From: Rhizobium rosettiformans
GTDB taxonomy: Bacteria; Pseudomonadota; Alphaproteobacteria; Rhizobiales; Rhizobiaceae
Direction: 5' to 3'
Assembly: GCF_016806065.1 (NCBI RefSeq)
Contig: NZ_CP032405.1
Span: forward strand, 2,942,001 to 3,006,000
DNA length: 64,000 nt
Below are positions 44,799 to 54,280 of this stretch, piece after piece. The notes under the pieces were generated by a model. That model had not been told where the DNA came from, made no database searches, and saw only the letters and a list, made by a program, of their open reading frames with translations. The translations under genes and the position numbers were made by a program. Position 1 is the first letter of the stretch, and every line of letters begins with the position of its first letter.

Positions 44799-45821
44799 TT
44801 ACGCGACCTGGCGCTGTCCGGGCTTGTAGCCGATGATCGGCTGGCGCGGGTTTTGTCGTGCCAGGATCGTGGCGGTCTTGGCAATGGCGAGCCAGCTTGT
44901 TGGATCGGCGGCTTCGTGTGCCATGGCGTGACCGATCGCCAGCGGCAGCCCGCCGGAACCCGGCGAAGTCTCGGACGCGAAGACCAGATTGTTATCCGCC
45001 GTCGTGAACAGCCGTTCGGCGATGATGTGTGCCTCGTCGGCATTGATGCCATCAAAGACGAAGGCAAAGGTGTCAGCCTCGATCCGGGCGATGAAGTCGT
45101 GCTTCTTGATCGCCTTGCGGAAGATGGTCGCCAGACCACGTATGAGTTTGCTGACCGCTTCGTCGCCATACTGGTGCTGCAGTCCGGGAAGATCGAGAAC
45201 TTCGATCAGCACAAGCGCGCTCGGCTTGGCCGCCGAGGCGGCCGAATGGACCTCCTCCAGTGTCTGGAAGAGGCTGATGCGGTTCGCAAGCCCGGTCAGG
45301 TGATCGCGCTTCATCGCAGCCTGCGCCGCGCGAATGGCGCGGTCTGCAGCATTCAGGCTGTCCAGCCCCTCTGCCACATCGGAGGAGAGTGCGGTTTCCG
45401 CCTTGATCATGTCCCCGGCAATCGAGGAGAGCAGATCCAGCTCGCCGAGCAACTGGTCGATACCGACGGTGACATCCTCGCGGATCGAGCGGATAACGCC
45501 TTCCACCGAGTTCGTGAACGCCCGCTTCTGCGTCAGCCCGAGCGACAGTTGGTCGCTGAGCCACGTCAGCGTTTTCAGCGTTTCGTCCTGCAGGCGCTCG
45601 GCGGAGACTCCGCAATGGCCGGCAAGCCGGTGCTTGAGGCCGAGCTGGTCGAGCGCCGATTGTGTCGGGCGGGCACCAAGGGCTGCAAGCTCACGCGCAA
45701 GATCCGATTTGCCGCCGGCAAAGGCTTCATGGACAAGTTCGAAGTTGCGGGGGAGTCCTGCGATCTGATGCTTCATCATGAAGATTGTGATCTTCTGGAG
45801 ATCGTCTGGAAGTCCGCTCAT
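44799..45821 (-). CDS. Degenerate GGDEF-domain protein
   Basis: A 340-residue soluble protein. Residues about 1-165 are helical with no named domain; residues about 170-330 align with a GGDEF fold (DHLTGLANRISLFQTLEE at 173-190). The active-site loop reads EADTF at 248-252 instead of GG[DE]EF and the metal-binding region reads LIEVLDLPGLQHQYGDEAV, so cyclase activity is very unlikely. It could be a GTP or c-di-GMP sensor, or a structural regulator. I use the ATG at 45819-45821 (AGGA upstream); another ATG six codons earlier is in frame. Confidence 0.85.
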   Translation of the reverse strand: MSGLPDDLQKITIFMMKHQIAGLPRNFELVHEAFAGGKSDLARELAALGARPTQSALDQLGLKHRLAGHCGVSAERLQDETLKTLTWLSDQLSLGLTQKRAFTNSVEGVIRSIREDVTVGIDQLLGELDLLSSIAGDMIKAETALSSDVAEGLDSLNAADRAIRAAQAAMKRDHLTGLANRISLFQTLEEVHSAASAAKPSALVLIEVLDLPGLQHQYGDEAVSKLIRGLATIFRKAIKKHDFIARIEADTFAFVFDGINADEAHIIAERLFTTADNNLVFASETSPGSGGLPLAIGHAMAHEAADPTSWLAIAKTATILARQNPRQPIIGYKPGQRQVA

Positions 45822-45839
45822 CAAAACCGTCCTGATCAT

Positions 45840-46109
45840 GCGATGAGTTGCGTTCTATCTGCGGGAAGCCGGAGCTATACCCGCAGAGTTCAGGTCTCGT
45901 AACACGGCATCACATACGAAACGGTTAAGGCAGAGGCGTGCTTCAGGGCTTCCGTTTGCATTTTGCCAAATCTGAATTGCCCTGAAAAATAGGGGGGTTG
46001 CGCACTTCGGTTAATTATATTTTAGAGATATGTGTGGCTTGCTGATGCTCTGAAAAACTGCTGGGGAATAACCTCCTCAGCACACGAACGGCGAACATAC
46101 GTAGGCACC
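45840..46109. promoter_or_regulatory. Divergent AT-rich spacer before the small protein/chemoreceptor pair
   Basis: This 270-base spacer separates the minus-strand GGDEF-like gene from the plus-strand pair. It contains an 8-base inverted repeat, TTCAGGGC (45942-45949) and GCCCTGAA (45979-45986), and an AT-rich stretch TTAATTATATTTTAGAGATA around 46011-46030 that could be a promoter. No open frame with coding character was seen. Confidence 0.35.
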
Positions 46110-46409
46110 ATGAAATCCCTTATTCCTGCGGTCTACTTCTCCCTGGCGGTTGCCACTGTCGCTGTCATAGCCGCGAAACCATCCGGCCCCTTTGTCCTCG
46201 TCGTGACCTCACCGGCTGAAAATGCGGCCGGTTCGATGGCCGTCATCGACCGGGCAGAGGGAGCATTCGTCTGGGCCGGAAGAGTGCCCTGGATGTCGGT
46301 CGCCTATTCACAAGCCCCCGACTTCCCGGAGCGGCTTCTCGATGCGGGCGCTTTGCTCGTCATCAACCATGATCTGGCGCTTGGTTGCCTGCAAGGAATG
46401 AACACATGA
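46110..46409 (+). CDS. Small membrane-anchored hypothetical protein, coupled to a chemoreceptor
   Basis: A 99-residue protein I cannot assign to a family. It has an N-terminal hydrophobic segment ([19 protein letters not shown], residues 4-22) that could be a membrane anchor or signal, followed by a compact ~75-residue alternating strand/helix domain (PFVLVVTSP ... [17 protein letters not shown] ... [19 protein letters not shown]). The start ATG follows GGCACC with only a weak ribosome-binding site. Its stop overlaps the downstream chemoreceptor start in ATGA, strong evidence that it is a real gene and made in step with that receptor. Confidence 0.7.
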   Translation: MKSLIPAVYFSLAVATVAVIAAKPSGPFVLVVTSPAENAAGSMAVIDRAEGAFVWAGRVPWMSVAYSQAPDFPERLLDAGALLVINHDLALGCLQGMNT

Positions 46410-47998
46410 ATGAACTGAATAAGCTCAGAGATAGGATCTCCTACGGCATCGTCGGACTGCTCTGGATCAACTTTGCCCTGATCGTCATCCGCAATCTCGT
46501 CCGCGAGCAAGGTGTCGACTGGACTATGATCCTGGCGACTCTCGCCTTGTTGGTGCCGGCCACACTGTTGTGGACAAGGGATCGTACCGGCGCGACCACC
46601 CGCATGGTTACCTCCATGGCGAATGCGGCGACGGTCGCTATTCTCGTTTTCGCCTTCCAGGGCTCGCCGCTCCAAATCGACATCCACATGTACTTCTTCG
46701 CGAGCCTGGCGATCTGTGCCGCCTGGATCGATTGGAAGGCCATTATCGGCTACGCCGCGCTCGTCGCGGTCCACCATCTGCTGCTGTATGTCGCGATGCC
46801 CTTGGCGGTCTTCCCGGGTGATTCCGACTTCTCGCGTGTCGTCCTGCATGCAGTGGTGCTGATCGTCCAGAGCATCGTCCTGATCGCTCTGACCTCGGCC
46901 GTCGTCAAGGCGTTCGATGTCTCCGACAAGGCTGTTGCCGAAGCAGTCGCCGCCGAGCGCGAGGCCGTAGAGATGGCCGATCACGTCAAGCGAACCGATG
47001 CCGCTGCCGATGCTGACCGCCGCAAGCGGGAAGCGGAAAAGGCGCGGGAAGCCGAAGCGGTGGACTACGCCGTTTCCGAACTCGCCAAGTCGCTGCAGAA
47101 ACTGGCGGAGGGGGACCTCTCCTGCCGCATCGACAGCGCCTTCTCAGGCCCGCTTGATGAACTGCGCACGTCCTTCAATACCTCCGTGCAGAAGCTCGAA
47201 GTCGTCGTTTCTCAGGTCGGTCAGGTGGCCTCCGTCCTCCGCAACGGTACGGGCCAGATCGGCCAGGCCAACAACGATCTCTCCGCCCGCAGCGAGCGCC
47301 AGGCCGCGTCGGTCGAGGAAACCGCGAGCGCTCTGTCCAGCGTGATGGCCACCGTGAAGGAAACCGCGTCTGTCGCGGATTCGGTCGGCAAGTTGGTCAA
47401 CCAGGCAAGGATGGGTGCGGAACGATCCGGCACGATCGTAACCGACGCGGTCTCTGCCATGAGCCGTATCGAGCAGTCCTCGCAGTCGATTTCAAACATC
47501 ATCGGCGTCATCGACGAGATTGCCTTCCAGACCAATCTTCTGGCGCTGAACGCCGGCGTCGAAGCCGCACGTGCCGGTGAGGCCGGGAAGGGTTTTGCCG
47601 TCGTCGCACAGGAGGTCCGCGAACTCGCTCAGCGCTCCGCCAACGCAGCGAAGGAGATAAAGACCCTCATCAACGCATCCGGGGAAGAAGTGCGCAACGG
47701 CGTATCGCTGGTCGATCAGGCCGGCGAGGCTTTGAGCACGATCGCGACCGAGGTGCAGTCGATCAGCCGCGAGATCTGCAAGATCATCGACGGTGCCAAG
47801 AGCCAGGCGCAGGGCCTTGCCGAGATCGATCAGGCGGTCGGGCACATCGACAAGAACACTCAGCGGAATGCTGCGATGGTGGAGGAGTCGAGCGCTGCGA
47901 TCCAGCAACTCGTCCAGGAGGCCACCACGCTGGACCACCTGATGGCGCAGTTCAAGACCGGATCGAAGACGGGTTCCGGAACCCGTCGCGCCGCTTGA
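46406..47998 (+). CDS. Chemoreceptor with an N-terminal multi-helix membrane sensor
   Basis: A 530-residue methyl-accepting chemotaxis protein. Instead of a periplasmic domain, residues about 12-170 are five or six closely spaced transmembrane helices with polar residues inside or at the edges: His94, Asp109-Trp110, His123-His124 and His149. Then come a coiled-coil linker (about 171-225), a HAMP-like region ([26 protein letters not shown]) and the signalling domain with [26 protein letters not shown] nine bases upstream supports ATG 46406, which overlaps the small upstream gene. The membrane part looks like a ligand, heme/metal or membrane-state sensor; which is unknown. Confidence 0.9.
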   Translation: MNELNKLRDRISYGIVGLLWINFALIVIRNLVREQGVDWTMILATLALLVPATLLWTRDRTGATTRMVTSMANAATVAILVFAFQGSPLQIDIHMYFFASLAICAAWIDWKAIIGYAALVAVHHLLLYVAMPLAVFPGDSDFSRVVLHAVVLIVQSIVLIALTSAVVKAFDVSDKAVAEAVAAEREAVEMADHVKRTDAAADADRRKREAEKAREAEAVDYAVSELAKSLQKLAEGDLSCRIDSAFSGPLDELRTSFNTSVQKLEVVVSQVGQVASVLRNGTGQIGQANNDLSARSERQAASVEETASALSSVMATVKETASVADSVGKLVNQARMGAERSGTIVTDAVSAMSRIEQSSQSISNIIGVIDEIAFQTNLLALNAGVEAARAGEAGKGFAVVAQEVRELAQRSANAAKEIKTLINASGEEVRNGVSLVDQAGEALSTIATEVQSISREICKIIDGAKSQAQGLAEIDQAVGHIDKNTQRNAAMVEESSAAIQQLVQEATTLDHLMAQFKTGSKTGSGTRRAA

Positions 47999-48029
47999 CC
48001 GCAGGCAACCCATATTCGCACGAAAGACT

Positions 48030-48054
48030 TGGGGCCACGATCGTCGTGGCCCCA
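48030..48054. terminator. Bidirectional terminator between the chemoreceptor and DinB-like genes
   Basis: TGGGGCCACGA (48030-48040) pairs perfectly with TCGTGGCCCCA (48044-48054) around TCG. It is followed by TTTCCG on the plus strand and lies between convergent genes. Confidence 0.8.
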
Positions 48055-48091
48055 TTTCCGTTTCAGGGCTCCGTCAGGCCTCTGTCGCGTC

Positions 48092-48598
48092 TCAAAGCCA
48101 CTGCTGGCCCTCGCCGCGGACGAAATAGATCAGGTCGAGGCTGAGGCTCGGCTTGCCCAGTCCTGTCAATCCGGCATGCACCTGTCCGCGATGATGGGTC
48201 TGGTGATTGAAGACATGGGTGAGTGCCGGCCAGAGCTTCAGCGCCAGGACCTCGGATGAACCGACCGGCGAATAGGTGAACGGCCGCTCGATTTTCTCCG
48301 CGGTCAGGCTCTGCGCATAGCGGATGATCCGTGTGTCTTCTTCCAGCCGAGCCGCTCGCAGATCCTCGAAGTCATCATAGGGGCGCTCATCCAGCGCGCG
48401 GGGCATCGGGCCTTCGCCGGTGAACCGGTTCAGCCAGATCCGGTCTGCGGTTAGGATGTGGCTCAGCGTGGCGAAGATCGATCCAAAGAAGGCGCCGGTA
48501 TCGCGGTGGAGTTCTTCGGTCGAGAGGTCCGCGACGGCAGAATAAAGCAGCCTGTTGGCCCAGGCATTGTAGTCCGCGAGCATCTGATAGTTCTGCAT
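48092..48598 (-). CDS. DinB/YfiT family metal-dependent protein
   Basis: A 168-residue four-helix-bundle protein of the DinB superfamily (unrelated to DNA polymerase IV). Three histidines that bind a metal in this family are visible: one in the helix IFATLSHILTADRIWL (near 47) and two in HVFNHQTHHRGQVHAGL (near 130-135). Members act as thiol-dependent transferases, but the substrate here is unknown. AGGAG seven bases upstream fixes the start. It is divergent from the GST-like gene at 48734, itself a thiol-linked family. Confidence 0.88.
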   Translation of the reverse strand: MQNYQMLADYNAWANRLLYSAVADLSTEELHRDTGAFFGSIFATLSHILTADRIWLNRFTGEGPMPRALDERPYDDFEDLRAARLEEDTRIIRYAQSLTAEKIERPFTYSPVGSSEVLALKLWPALTHVFNHQTHHRGQVHAGLTGLGKPSLSLDLIYFVRGEGQQWL

Positions 48599-48733
48599 GG
48601 TGCACTCCTGAATTTGGTCCTGCACCCAGTCTAGCCGGGTTCGACCGAAATGGGTGTGATGAGTTCCATGAAAAATGCTGATTTGCATCCAGCCCCGGGA
48701 TCGGCTTGTCTGGCGCAAAATCAGGAGAACCCG

Positions 48734-49417
48734 ATGACGATGACCCTCTATTCGCTGTGCGGCGCCGATGCCGCGCGTCCCTTCTCGCCCCATTGCTGGA
48801 AGGTCGTGATGGCCCTTCATCACAAGGGACTGGACTTCGAAGAGCGGCCGCTCGCCTTCACGGCGATCCCAACTGTCGAAGGCGGGTTCTCCAAAACGGT
48901 CCCGATCCTCCGGGACGGCCAGGAACTGATCTCCGACAGCTTTCGGATCGCGCTCTATCTGGAGGAGGCCTATCCCGAGCAGCCGAGCCTGTTCGGCGGA
49001 CAGGGCGGGGTCGCCGCGGCACGCCTGGTCGAGGGCTATTCGCAGCATGTGGTCCACGGCGCGATCACGAAGATCGCCCTCGTCGACATCCACGACATGC
49101 TCGCGCCCACCGACCAGGCCTATTTCCGCAAGAGCCGTGAGGAAAGACTCGGACGGACCTTGGAGGACATGGCCGCCGGTCGCGACGCCGCAATTGCCGC
49201 CTTGCCCGCAGCGCTCCAGCCACTCCGCCACATGCTGGCCTTCCAGCCCTTCGTCGGTGGAGCAACCCCGCTCTTTGGTGACTATATTCTGTTCGGTGCC
49301 TTGCAATGGCTGAGGGTCACCACGGGCGCCATTCACCTGCCGGCGGATGATCCGGTGAGCCTCTGGTTCGACCGCTGTCTCGAACTCCATGACGGCGTCG
49401 CCCGTGAGGTCGCCTGA
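48734..49417 (+). CDS. Glutathione S-transferase family protein
   Basis: A 227-residue GST. The N-terminal thioredoxin-like domain (MTMTLYSLCGADAARPFSPHCWKVVMALHHKGL; residues 1-80) carries the glutathione-contacting VPILRDGQELISDSFRIALYLEE segment, and residues about 95-220 form the helical domain. A Ser/Cys rather than Tyr probably activates the thiol (ARPFSPHC). Substrate unknown. AGGAG six bases upstream supports ATG 48734; an in-frame ATG 28 codons earlier lies within the promoter of the divergent DinB-like gene. Confidence 0.87.
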   Translation: MTMTLYSLCGADAARPFSPHCWKVVMALHHKGLDFEERPLAFTAIPTVEGGFSKTVPILRDGQELISDSFRIALYLEEAYPEQPSLFGGQGGVAAARLVEGYSQHVVHGAITKIALVDIHDMLAPTDQAYFRKSREERLGRTLEDMAAGRDAAIAALPAALQPLRHMLAFQPFVGGATPLFGDYILFGALQWLRVTTGAIHLPADDPVSLWFDRCLELHDGVAREVA

Positions 49418-49535
49418 CAGGGCAAAAACCGGCCGATTGTGACGTCGCCGTGAAATTGTCGAACCCCTCTTGTCTTCGTGATTCGGGGCGGGTAGATACC
49501 GCCCACTTTCCCTGACAGACAAAAGGATGAGACAG

Positions 49536-49958
49536 ATGGCGATTGAACGCACCTTCTCGATGATCAAGCCCGACGCCACCAAGCGCAACCTGACCGGCGC
49601 CATCACCAAGGTCTTCGAAGACAACGGCCTGCGCGTCGTTGCTTCGAAGCGCGTTTGGATGAGCCAGCGCGAAGCCGAAGGCTTCTACGCCGTTCACAAG
49701 GAACGCCCTTTCTTTGGCGAACTGGTTGAAGGCATGACCTCGGGCCCGACCGTCGTTCAGGTTCTCGAAGGCGAAAACGCCATCCTCAAGAACCGCGAAA
49801 TCATGGGCGCCACCAACCCGGCCAATGCTGACGAAGGCACCATCCGCAAGATGTTCGCCCTCTCGATCGGCGAAAACTCGGTTCACGGTTCGGACGCTCC
49901 GGAAACCGCTGCCCAGGAAATCAGTTACTGGTTCGCCGACACCGAGATCGTCGGCTGA
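49536..49958 (+). CDS. ndk: Nucleoside diphosphate kinase
   Basis: Balances nucleoside triphosphate pools by phosphate transfer through a phosphohistidine. The 140-residue protein has the active-site His117 in NSVHGSD, preceded by the nucleotide-binding KPDATKRNL (11-19) and [17 protein letters not shown] (91-107). The ATG at 49536 with AAGGA eight bases upstream gives the family N-terminus [14 protein letters not shown]; an ATG three codons earlier overlaps the ribosome-binding site spacing and is less likely. A strong terminator follows. Confidence 0.97.
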   Translation: MAIERTFSMIKPDATKRNLTGAITKVFEDNGLRVVASKRVWMSQREAEGFYAVHKERPFFGELVEGMTSGPTVVQVLEGENAILKNREIMGATNPANADEGTIRKMFALSIGENSVHGSDAPETAAQEISYWFADTEIVG

Positions 49959-50003
49959 ATCAGGTCCTGAGGCGAAGGTCTCAATACACTGGAAGAATTG
50001 AAG

Positions 50004-50031
50004 AACCGGGGCCGAAAGGCTCCGGTTTTTT
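50004..50031 (+). terminator. Terminator after ndk
   Basis: AACCGGGGCC (50004-50013) pairs with GGCTCCGGTT (50018-50027) around a GAAA tetraloop with one G-T mismatch, then a run of Ts to 50031. It ends 11 bases before the stop of the convergent moaE gene. Confidence 0.85.
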
Positions 50032-50042
50032 ATGCGAGCCGG

Positions 50043-50513
50043 CTATCGGCTCCACCGATCCCACGCGCTGTCGTCGGCATCCTTGGCCGCGACCCAGTCG
50101 CCGCTCGACCCATCCTGATTGTGTTCCTTCTTCCAGAAGGGCGCGGAGGTCTTCAGGAAATCCATGACGAAATTGGCGCCGTCGAAGGCGGCCTGACGAT
50201 GGGGGGCGGCGGCAATGACGAGGACGATCTGTTCTCCGGCCTCGACCCGCCCGAAGCGGTGGATGGCGGTGAGCCCTAGAAGCGAGAAGCGCTCGATCGC
50301 CAATCTGCCGATCCGCATCATCTCGGCTTCAGCCATGCCCGGATAATGTTCCAGTTCGAGCGCGGAAAGCGTGCCCGCCTCGTCGCGGCAAAGGCCAACG
50401 AAGGAGACGATGGCGCCGATATCCTTGCGGCCGGCTGTCAAGCCGCGCGATTCTGCTGCGGCATCGAAATCGTCCCGCTGCACGCGGATGGTGGGGGCAG
50501 GCTTGGCCGTCAC
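50043..50513 (-). CDS. moaE: Molybdopterin synthase catalytic subunit MoaE
   Basis: Inserts two sulfurs, delivered by MoaD, into precursor Z to make molybdopterin. The 156-residue protein has the family segments GAIVSFVGLCRD, LELEHYPGMAEAEMMRI, RFGRVEAGEQIVLV and the catalytic-lysine region SAPFWKKEHNQDG. The start is GTG at 50511-50513 with GGAGGA seven bases upstream. It is 25 bases after moaD, so the two synthase subunits are co-expressed. A molybdopterin enzyme that could use the cofactor is encoded at 57.7 kb. Confidence 0.95.
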   Translation of the reverse strand: MTAKPAPTIRVQRDDFDAAAESRGLTAGRKDIGAIVSFVGLCRDEAGTLSALELEHYPGMAEAEMMRIGRLAIERFSLLGLTAIHRFGRVEAGEQIVLVIAAAPHRQAAFDGANFVMDFLKTSAPFWKKEHNQDGSSGDWVAAKDADDSAWDRWSR

Positions 50514-50538
50514 GGCTTGTCCTCCAGCGGGATGCTTC

Positions 50539-50793
50539 TCAGCCGCCGGTCATCGGCGGAAAGATCCCGATCTCACGGGCGCCCGCGATTGCTTCATGGT
50601 GTTCGACATGTTCCTGATTGACCGCAACGCGGATTGCCTTGGGGAAGCGCAAGGCCTCCTCATAGCCTTCGCCGAGCGTTGCAAGCCAGGATACAAGATC
50701 GCCGGCCGTTTTGACCTCGGCCGGGATGTCGAGTTCTTCCTCACCCTTGCCGATACGCTCGCGAACCCAGGCGAAGTAGACGAGCTTCACCAT
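50539..50793 (-). CDS. moaD: Molybdopterin synthase sulfur carrier MoaD
   Basis: Ubiquitin-like 84-residue sulfur carrier ending in the required Gly-Gly (PPMTGG), whose C-terminus becomes a thiocarboxylate. It works with MoaE, encoded next in the same direction. The start is one base after the pgsA stop region with no good Shine-Dalgarno, suggesting translation coupled to pgsA, an arrangement (uvrC-pgsA-moaD-moaE) I associate with rhizobia. Confidence 0.94.
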   Translation of the reverse strand: MVKLVYFAWVRERIGKGEEELDIPAEVKTAGDLVSWLATLGEGYEEALRFPKAIRVAVNQEHVEHHEAIAGAREIGIFPPMTGG

Positions 50794-50794
50794 C

Positions 50795-51376
50795 TCAATC
50801 GACCATGTGCTTCGCGCCGGCGCGGAAATAGTCGTAGCCGGTATAGATGGTCAGGATCGCGGCGATCCAGAGGAGCGTGATGCCGGCCTCCGTCGTATAG
50901 GGCAGCACCTTGTCGCCTGCGGGACCGGCGAGCAGGAAGGCGAGCGCAAACATCTGCGCGGTCGTCTTCCACTTTGCAATCTGGGTCACAGGCACGGACA
51001 CCTTCAGCGCCGCCAGATATTCACGCAGCCCGGACACCAGGATCTCGCGGCACAGAATGGTGATGGCAGCCCAGAGCGACCAGCCCGCGATCGTGCCGTC
51101 TGCTGCCATCAAGAGCAGAACGGAGGCGATCAGCAGCTTGTCGGCGATCGGGTCCAGCATCTTGCCGATATTCGAGGTCTGGTTCCAGATCCGGGCGAGA
51201 TAGCCATCGAGATAGTCAGTGATCGAGGCGACGACAAAGATCGTCAGCGCTGACCACCGCGCAAAGTCGGAGCTCTGCAGACGGCCTTCGAGGAAGAAGC
51301 AGACAACGATCAGCGGCACGGCCAGGATGCGGGCGTAGGTGAGGAGATTGGGGATGTTGTATGCGCGCGAAGCCAT
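50795..51376 (-). CDS. pgsA: Phosphatidylglycerophosphate synthase PgsA
   Basis: Makes phosphatidylglycerol phosphate from CDP-diacylglycerol and glycerol-3-phosphate in the inner membrane. The 193-residue protein has the CDP-alcohol phosphotransferase signature, seen as DYLDGYLARIWNQTS followed by GKMLDPIADKLL (the two half-motifs with their Asp residues), and four to five transmembrane helices. AGGG six bases upstream supports ATG 51374-51376; the frame is open 21 codons further but without family match. Confidence 0.93.
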   Translation of the reverse strand: MASRAYNIPNLLTYARILAVPLIVVCFFLEGRLQSSDFARWSALTIFVVASITDYLDGYLARIWNQTSNIGKMLDPIADKLLIASVLLLMAADGTIAGWSLWAAITILCREILVSGLREYLAALKVSVPVTQIAKWKTTAQMFALAFLLAGPAGDKVLPYTTEAGITLLWIAAILTIYTGYDYFRAGAKHMVD

Positions 51377-51497
51377 GATGCCCTGTCTTTGAAGTCTGGT
51401 GCTCTGAGTGATGTGATGGGTTTCCGTCGGGGCCGTCAACTCAAGAATTCTGAACCGTCTGTATCATCATCTTGACCCCGGATGCGTCGTTTCCGTG

Positions 51498-53525
51498 TCA
51501 GTCACCGCTGCTTTCGTGAAAATGGTTGTAGATCAGCCGCGCCACGGCTTCCGAGATGCCCTCGACGGCCATCAGATCGCTGACCGCCGCCCGGGACACG
51601 GCCTTGGCTGTGCCGAAATGCTGCAGCAGCGCCCGCTTGCGCGTCGGGCCGATACCGGAGATCTCGTCGAGCGGGTTCTTGACCATTTCCTTCTTGCGCC
51701 GCGCCCTATGCGAGCCGATCGCAAACCGATGCGCTTCGTCGCGCATGCGCTGGATGAAATAGAGGACCGGGTCGCGCGGCGGCAGCGTGAAGTCGGGCTT
51801 GCCGTCAACGAAGAAGCGCTCGCGCCCCGCGTCGCGATCCACACCCTTGGCAACGCCGATGGCGATCACGCTCTCGGTGATGTCGAGATCGGCAAGGATC
51901 TTGCGGACTGCCGACATCTGGCCCTGACCACCGTCGATCAGGATCACATCCGGCCAGGCAGGGAAGGGGGTGTCCGCACTGTCCTCGGGCGCCACACTGC
52001 GATCCGGCTTGCCCTCTTCCTTCAGCAGGCGCGAGAAGCGCCGGGTCATCACTTCGCGCATCATGCCGAAGTCGTCGCCCGGCGTGATGTCGGTCGATTT
52101 GATGTTGAACTTGCGGTACTGCCCCTTCACGAAGCCTTCAGGCCCGGCGACCACCATGCCGCCGACGGCATTGGTGCCCATGATATGGGAGTTGTCATAG
52201 ATCTCGATCCGGCGCGGCACGTAAGGCAGCTGGAAGGTTTCGGCGAGACCGGCCAGCAGCCGTGACTGCGAGGCGGTTTCGGCGAGCTTGCGGCCATGCG
52301 CCTCTCGCGCATTGGCATTCACATGATCGACGAGATCCTTCTTTTCCCCGCGTTGTGGCACACTGATCGCCACCTTGTGGCCGGCCTTTTCGGAAAGCGC
52401 AGTCGCCAGCAGGTCCTGTTCCTCGACCTCTTCGGACAGAAGGATCAGACGGGGCACGGGCTTGTCGTCATAGAATTGCGCAAGGAAGGAGTTGAGCACT
52501 TCGGCTGCGCTGAGCTGCGGATCGGCCTTGGGGAAATAGGCCTGGTTGCCCCAGTTCTGACTGGCGCGGAAAAAGAACACCTGAATGCAGGACAGCCCGC
52601 CTTCGTGATGGATAGCAAAGACGTCGGCCTCGTCCACACCCGCCGGATTGATGCCCTGATGGCTCTGGACATGGCTGAGGCCCGCAAGCCGGTCGCGAAA
52701 CACGGCGGCGCGCTCGAAGTCGAGATCCTCGGCCGCCTCGTTCATGGCGCGCGCCATGGCTTCCTTGACGTTCTGGCTCTTGCCCGACAGGAAGTCCTTC
52801 GCCTCGCGCACGAGGCCGGCATAATCCTGATCGCTGATCTCATGCGTGCAGGGGCCCGAACAGCGCTTGATTTGATAGAGTAGGCAGGGCCGTGTGCGGC
52901 TTTCGAAGACGCTGTCGGTACAGGTGCGCAGAAGGAACGCGCGCTGCAGCGAGTTGATCGTGCGGCCGACAGCACTCGCCGAAGCAAAGGGGCCAAAATA
53001 GTCGCCCTTGCGGGCACGGGCGCCACGATGCTTGTAGATCGCGGGCGACCGGGTATCTCCGGTGATCAGGATATAGGGAAAGCTCTTGTCGTCGCGCAAC
53101 AGCACGTTGAAGCGTGGACGCAGGCGCTTGATCAGGTTGGCTTCGAGCAGCAGGGCCTCGACCTCGGTTCGGGTCGTGACGAATTCCATATGCACCGTGT
53201 CCCGCACCATGCGTGACAGGCGGTTCGAATGCACACGGCCCTGGGCATAATTGCTGACGCGCTTCTTCAGGCTGCGCGCCTTGCCGACATACATGACCTC
53301 GCCGGCCTTGTTCAGCATGCGATAGACGCCAGGCGCATTGGGCAGCCGCTTGACGAATTCGGCAATCAGATCGGCGCCGGTGAGCCCTGTTTCATCAAGG
53401 CCATCGACATGCCAGTCGATCTCGACGCCGGGGCGGGAGGCTTCCACCTCGACCGCAACTTCGTCGTCATCGTCTTCCGTGCCGTCATAGAGAATGCCGC
53501 CGTCGGGCAGCTTTCCTCCATTCAT
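51498..53525 (-). CDS. uvrC: Excinuclease ABC subunit UvrC
   Basis: Dual-incision nuclease of nucleotide-excision repair. The 675-residue protein begins with ~50 acidic, poorly conserved residues, then the GIY-YIG nuclease domain ([21 protein letters not shown]), a Cys-rich segment ([25 protein letters not shown]), the UVR motif, the RNase H-like 3'-incision domain ([23 protein letters not shown]) and a C-terminal tandem helix-hairpin-helix ([20 protein letters not shown]). Its start overlaps the SDR stop by four bases (ATGA). Confidence 0.95.
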   Translation of the reverse strand: MNGGKLPDGGILYDGTEDDDDEVAVEVEASRPGVEIDWHVDGLDETGLTGADLIAEFVKRLPNAPGVYRMLNKAGEVMYVGKARSLKKRVSNYAQGRVHSNRLSRMVRDTVHMEFVTTRTEVEALLLEANLIKRLRPRFNVLLRDDKSFPYILITGDTRSPAIYKHRGARARKGDYFGPFASASAVGRTINSLQRAFLLRTCTDSVFESRTRPCLLYQIKRCSGPCTHEISDQDYAGLVREAKDFLSGKSQNVKEAMARAMNEAAEDLDFERAAVFRDRLAGLSHVQSHQGINPAGVDEADVFAIHHEGGLSCIQVFFFRASQNWGNQAYFPKADPQLSAAEVLNSFLAQFYDDKPVPRLILLSEEVEEQDLLATALSEKAGHKVAISVPQRGEKKDLVDHVNANAREAHGRKLAETASQSRLLAGLAETFQLPYVPRRIEIYDNSHIMGTNAVGGMVVAGPEGFVKGQYRKFNIKSTDITPGDDFGMMREVMTRRFSRLLKEEGKPDRSVAPEDSADTPFPAWPDVILIDGGQGQMSAVRKILADLDITESVIAIGVAKGVDRDAGRERFFVDGKPDFTLPPRDPVLYFIQRMRDEAHRFAIGSHRARRKKEMVKNPLDEISGIGPTRKRALLQHFGTAKAVSRAAVSDLMAVEGISEAVARLIYNHFHESSGD

Positions 53526-54280
53526 TCATTGATCTCCGTGCCGTGCCAAATCAGATGCTGGCCCCCATCCAAGGCGATCATTTGGCCGGTGATCGACGGC
53601 GTGTCAAAAAGAAAGCGGATCGTTCGCCCGAATTCGTCGAGCGACGGGCCTCGTTTCAGCGGAAGGCTGTCCACCTGCGCCTGGAAATCTTCCGGCCGCT
53701 GCCTCTCCGAAATCAAGGTGGGGCCGGGGCCGATCGCATTCACCCGCACCCGCGGAGAGAAGGCCTGGGCGAGCGTCTGGGTGGCTGTCCAGAGCGTCGC
53801 CTTGGACAGCGTATAGGAAAAGAAGGTCGGCTTCAGCGCCAGCACGCGCTGGTCGATGATGTTGACGATTAGGCCCGATCGACCCTCAGGCAGCGCCTTG
53901 ACGAGGGCGCCGCTCAATATCGCCGGAGCCCGGACATGCAGATTGAAGTGGCGGTCGAAGATTTCGGGATCGAAATCGACCGCAGAGTCGTCTTCGAAGA
54001 TCGAGGCATTGTTGACGAGCAGCCCGACAGGCCCGAATTCGGCCTCGGTCTGCGGAATCAGAGATCCGGTCTCGAAAATGTTACCAAGGTCCGCCTTCAG
54101 CGCAATGGCGCGTTTTCCCTCGGATCGCAAGTCGCGGGCCACCGCCTCTGCCGCATCCAGCGAACCGTTCGCATGCAATGCCACGGCAAAACCATGAGCG
54201 GCCAAGTCTTCGGCGATGGCGCGGCCAAGTCGTTTTGCGGATCCAGTGACCAAAGCCACCTTCGGGATGCCGTTTTGCAT
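53522..54280 (-). CDS. Pteridine-reductase-like SDR (FolM/PTR1 type)
   Basis: A 252-residue SDR. The cofactor loop reads TGSAKRLG (12-19), i.e. TGxxxRxG with Arg in place of the usual Gly, a hallmark of pteridine reductases. The catalytic Tyr156 and Lys160 (YTLSK) are present, but the classical Ser position, 13 residues before Tyr, is Asp143 (IIDQR), as in PTR1 of Leishmania (Asp181, Tyr194, Lys198). It therefore probably reduces dihydropteridines or folates with NADPH. Translation is coupled to uvrC. Confidence 0.8.
   Translation of the reverse strand: MQNGIPKVALVTGSAKRLGRAIAEDLAAHGFAVALHANGSLDAAEAVARDLRSEGKRAIALKADLGNIFETGSLIPQTEAEFGPVGLLVNNASIFEDDSAVDFDPEIFDRHFNLHVRAPAILSGALVKALPEGRSGLIVNIIDQRVLALKPTFFSYTLSKATLWTATQTLAQAFSPRVRVNAIGPGPTLISERQRPEDFQAQVDSLPLKRGPSLDEFGRTIRFLFDTPSITGQMIALDGGQHLIWHGTEINE

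Noticed and set aside
48599..49624. Extension of the DinB-like frame 342 codons upstream
   Set aside because: The extension runs antisense through the GST gene; AGGAG directly before the ATG at 48598 marks the true start.
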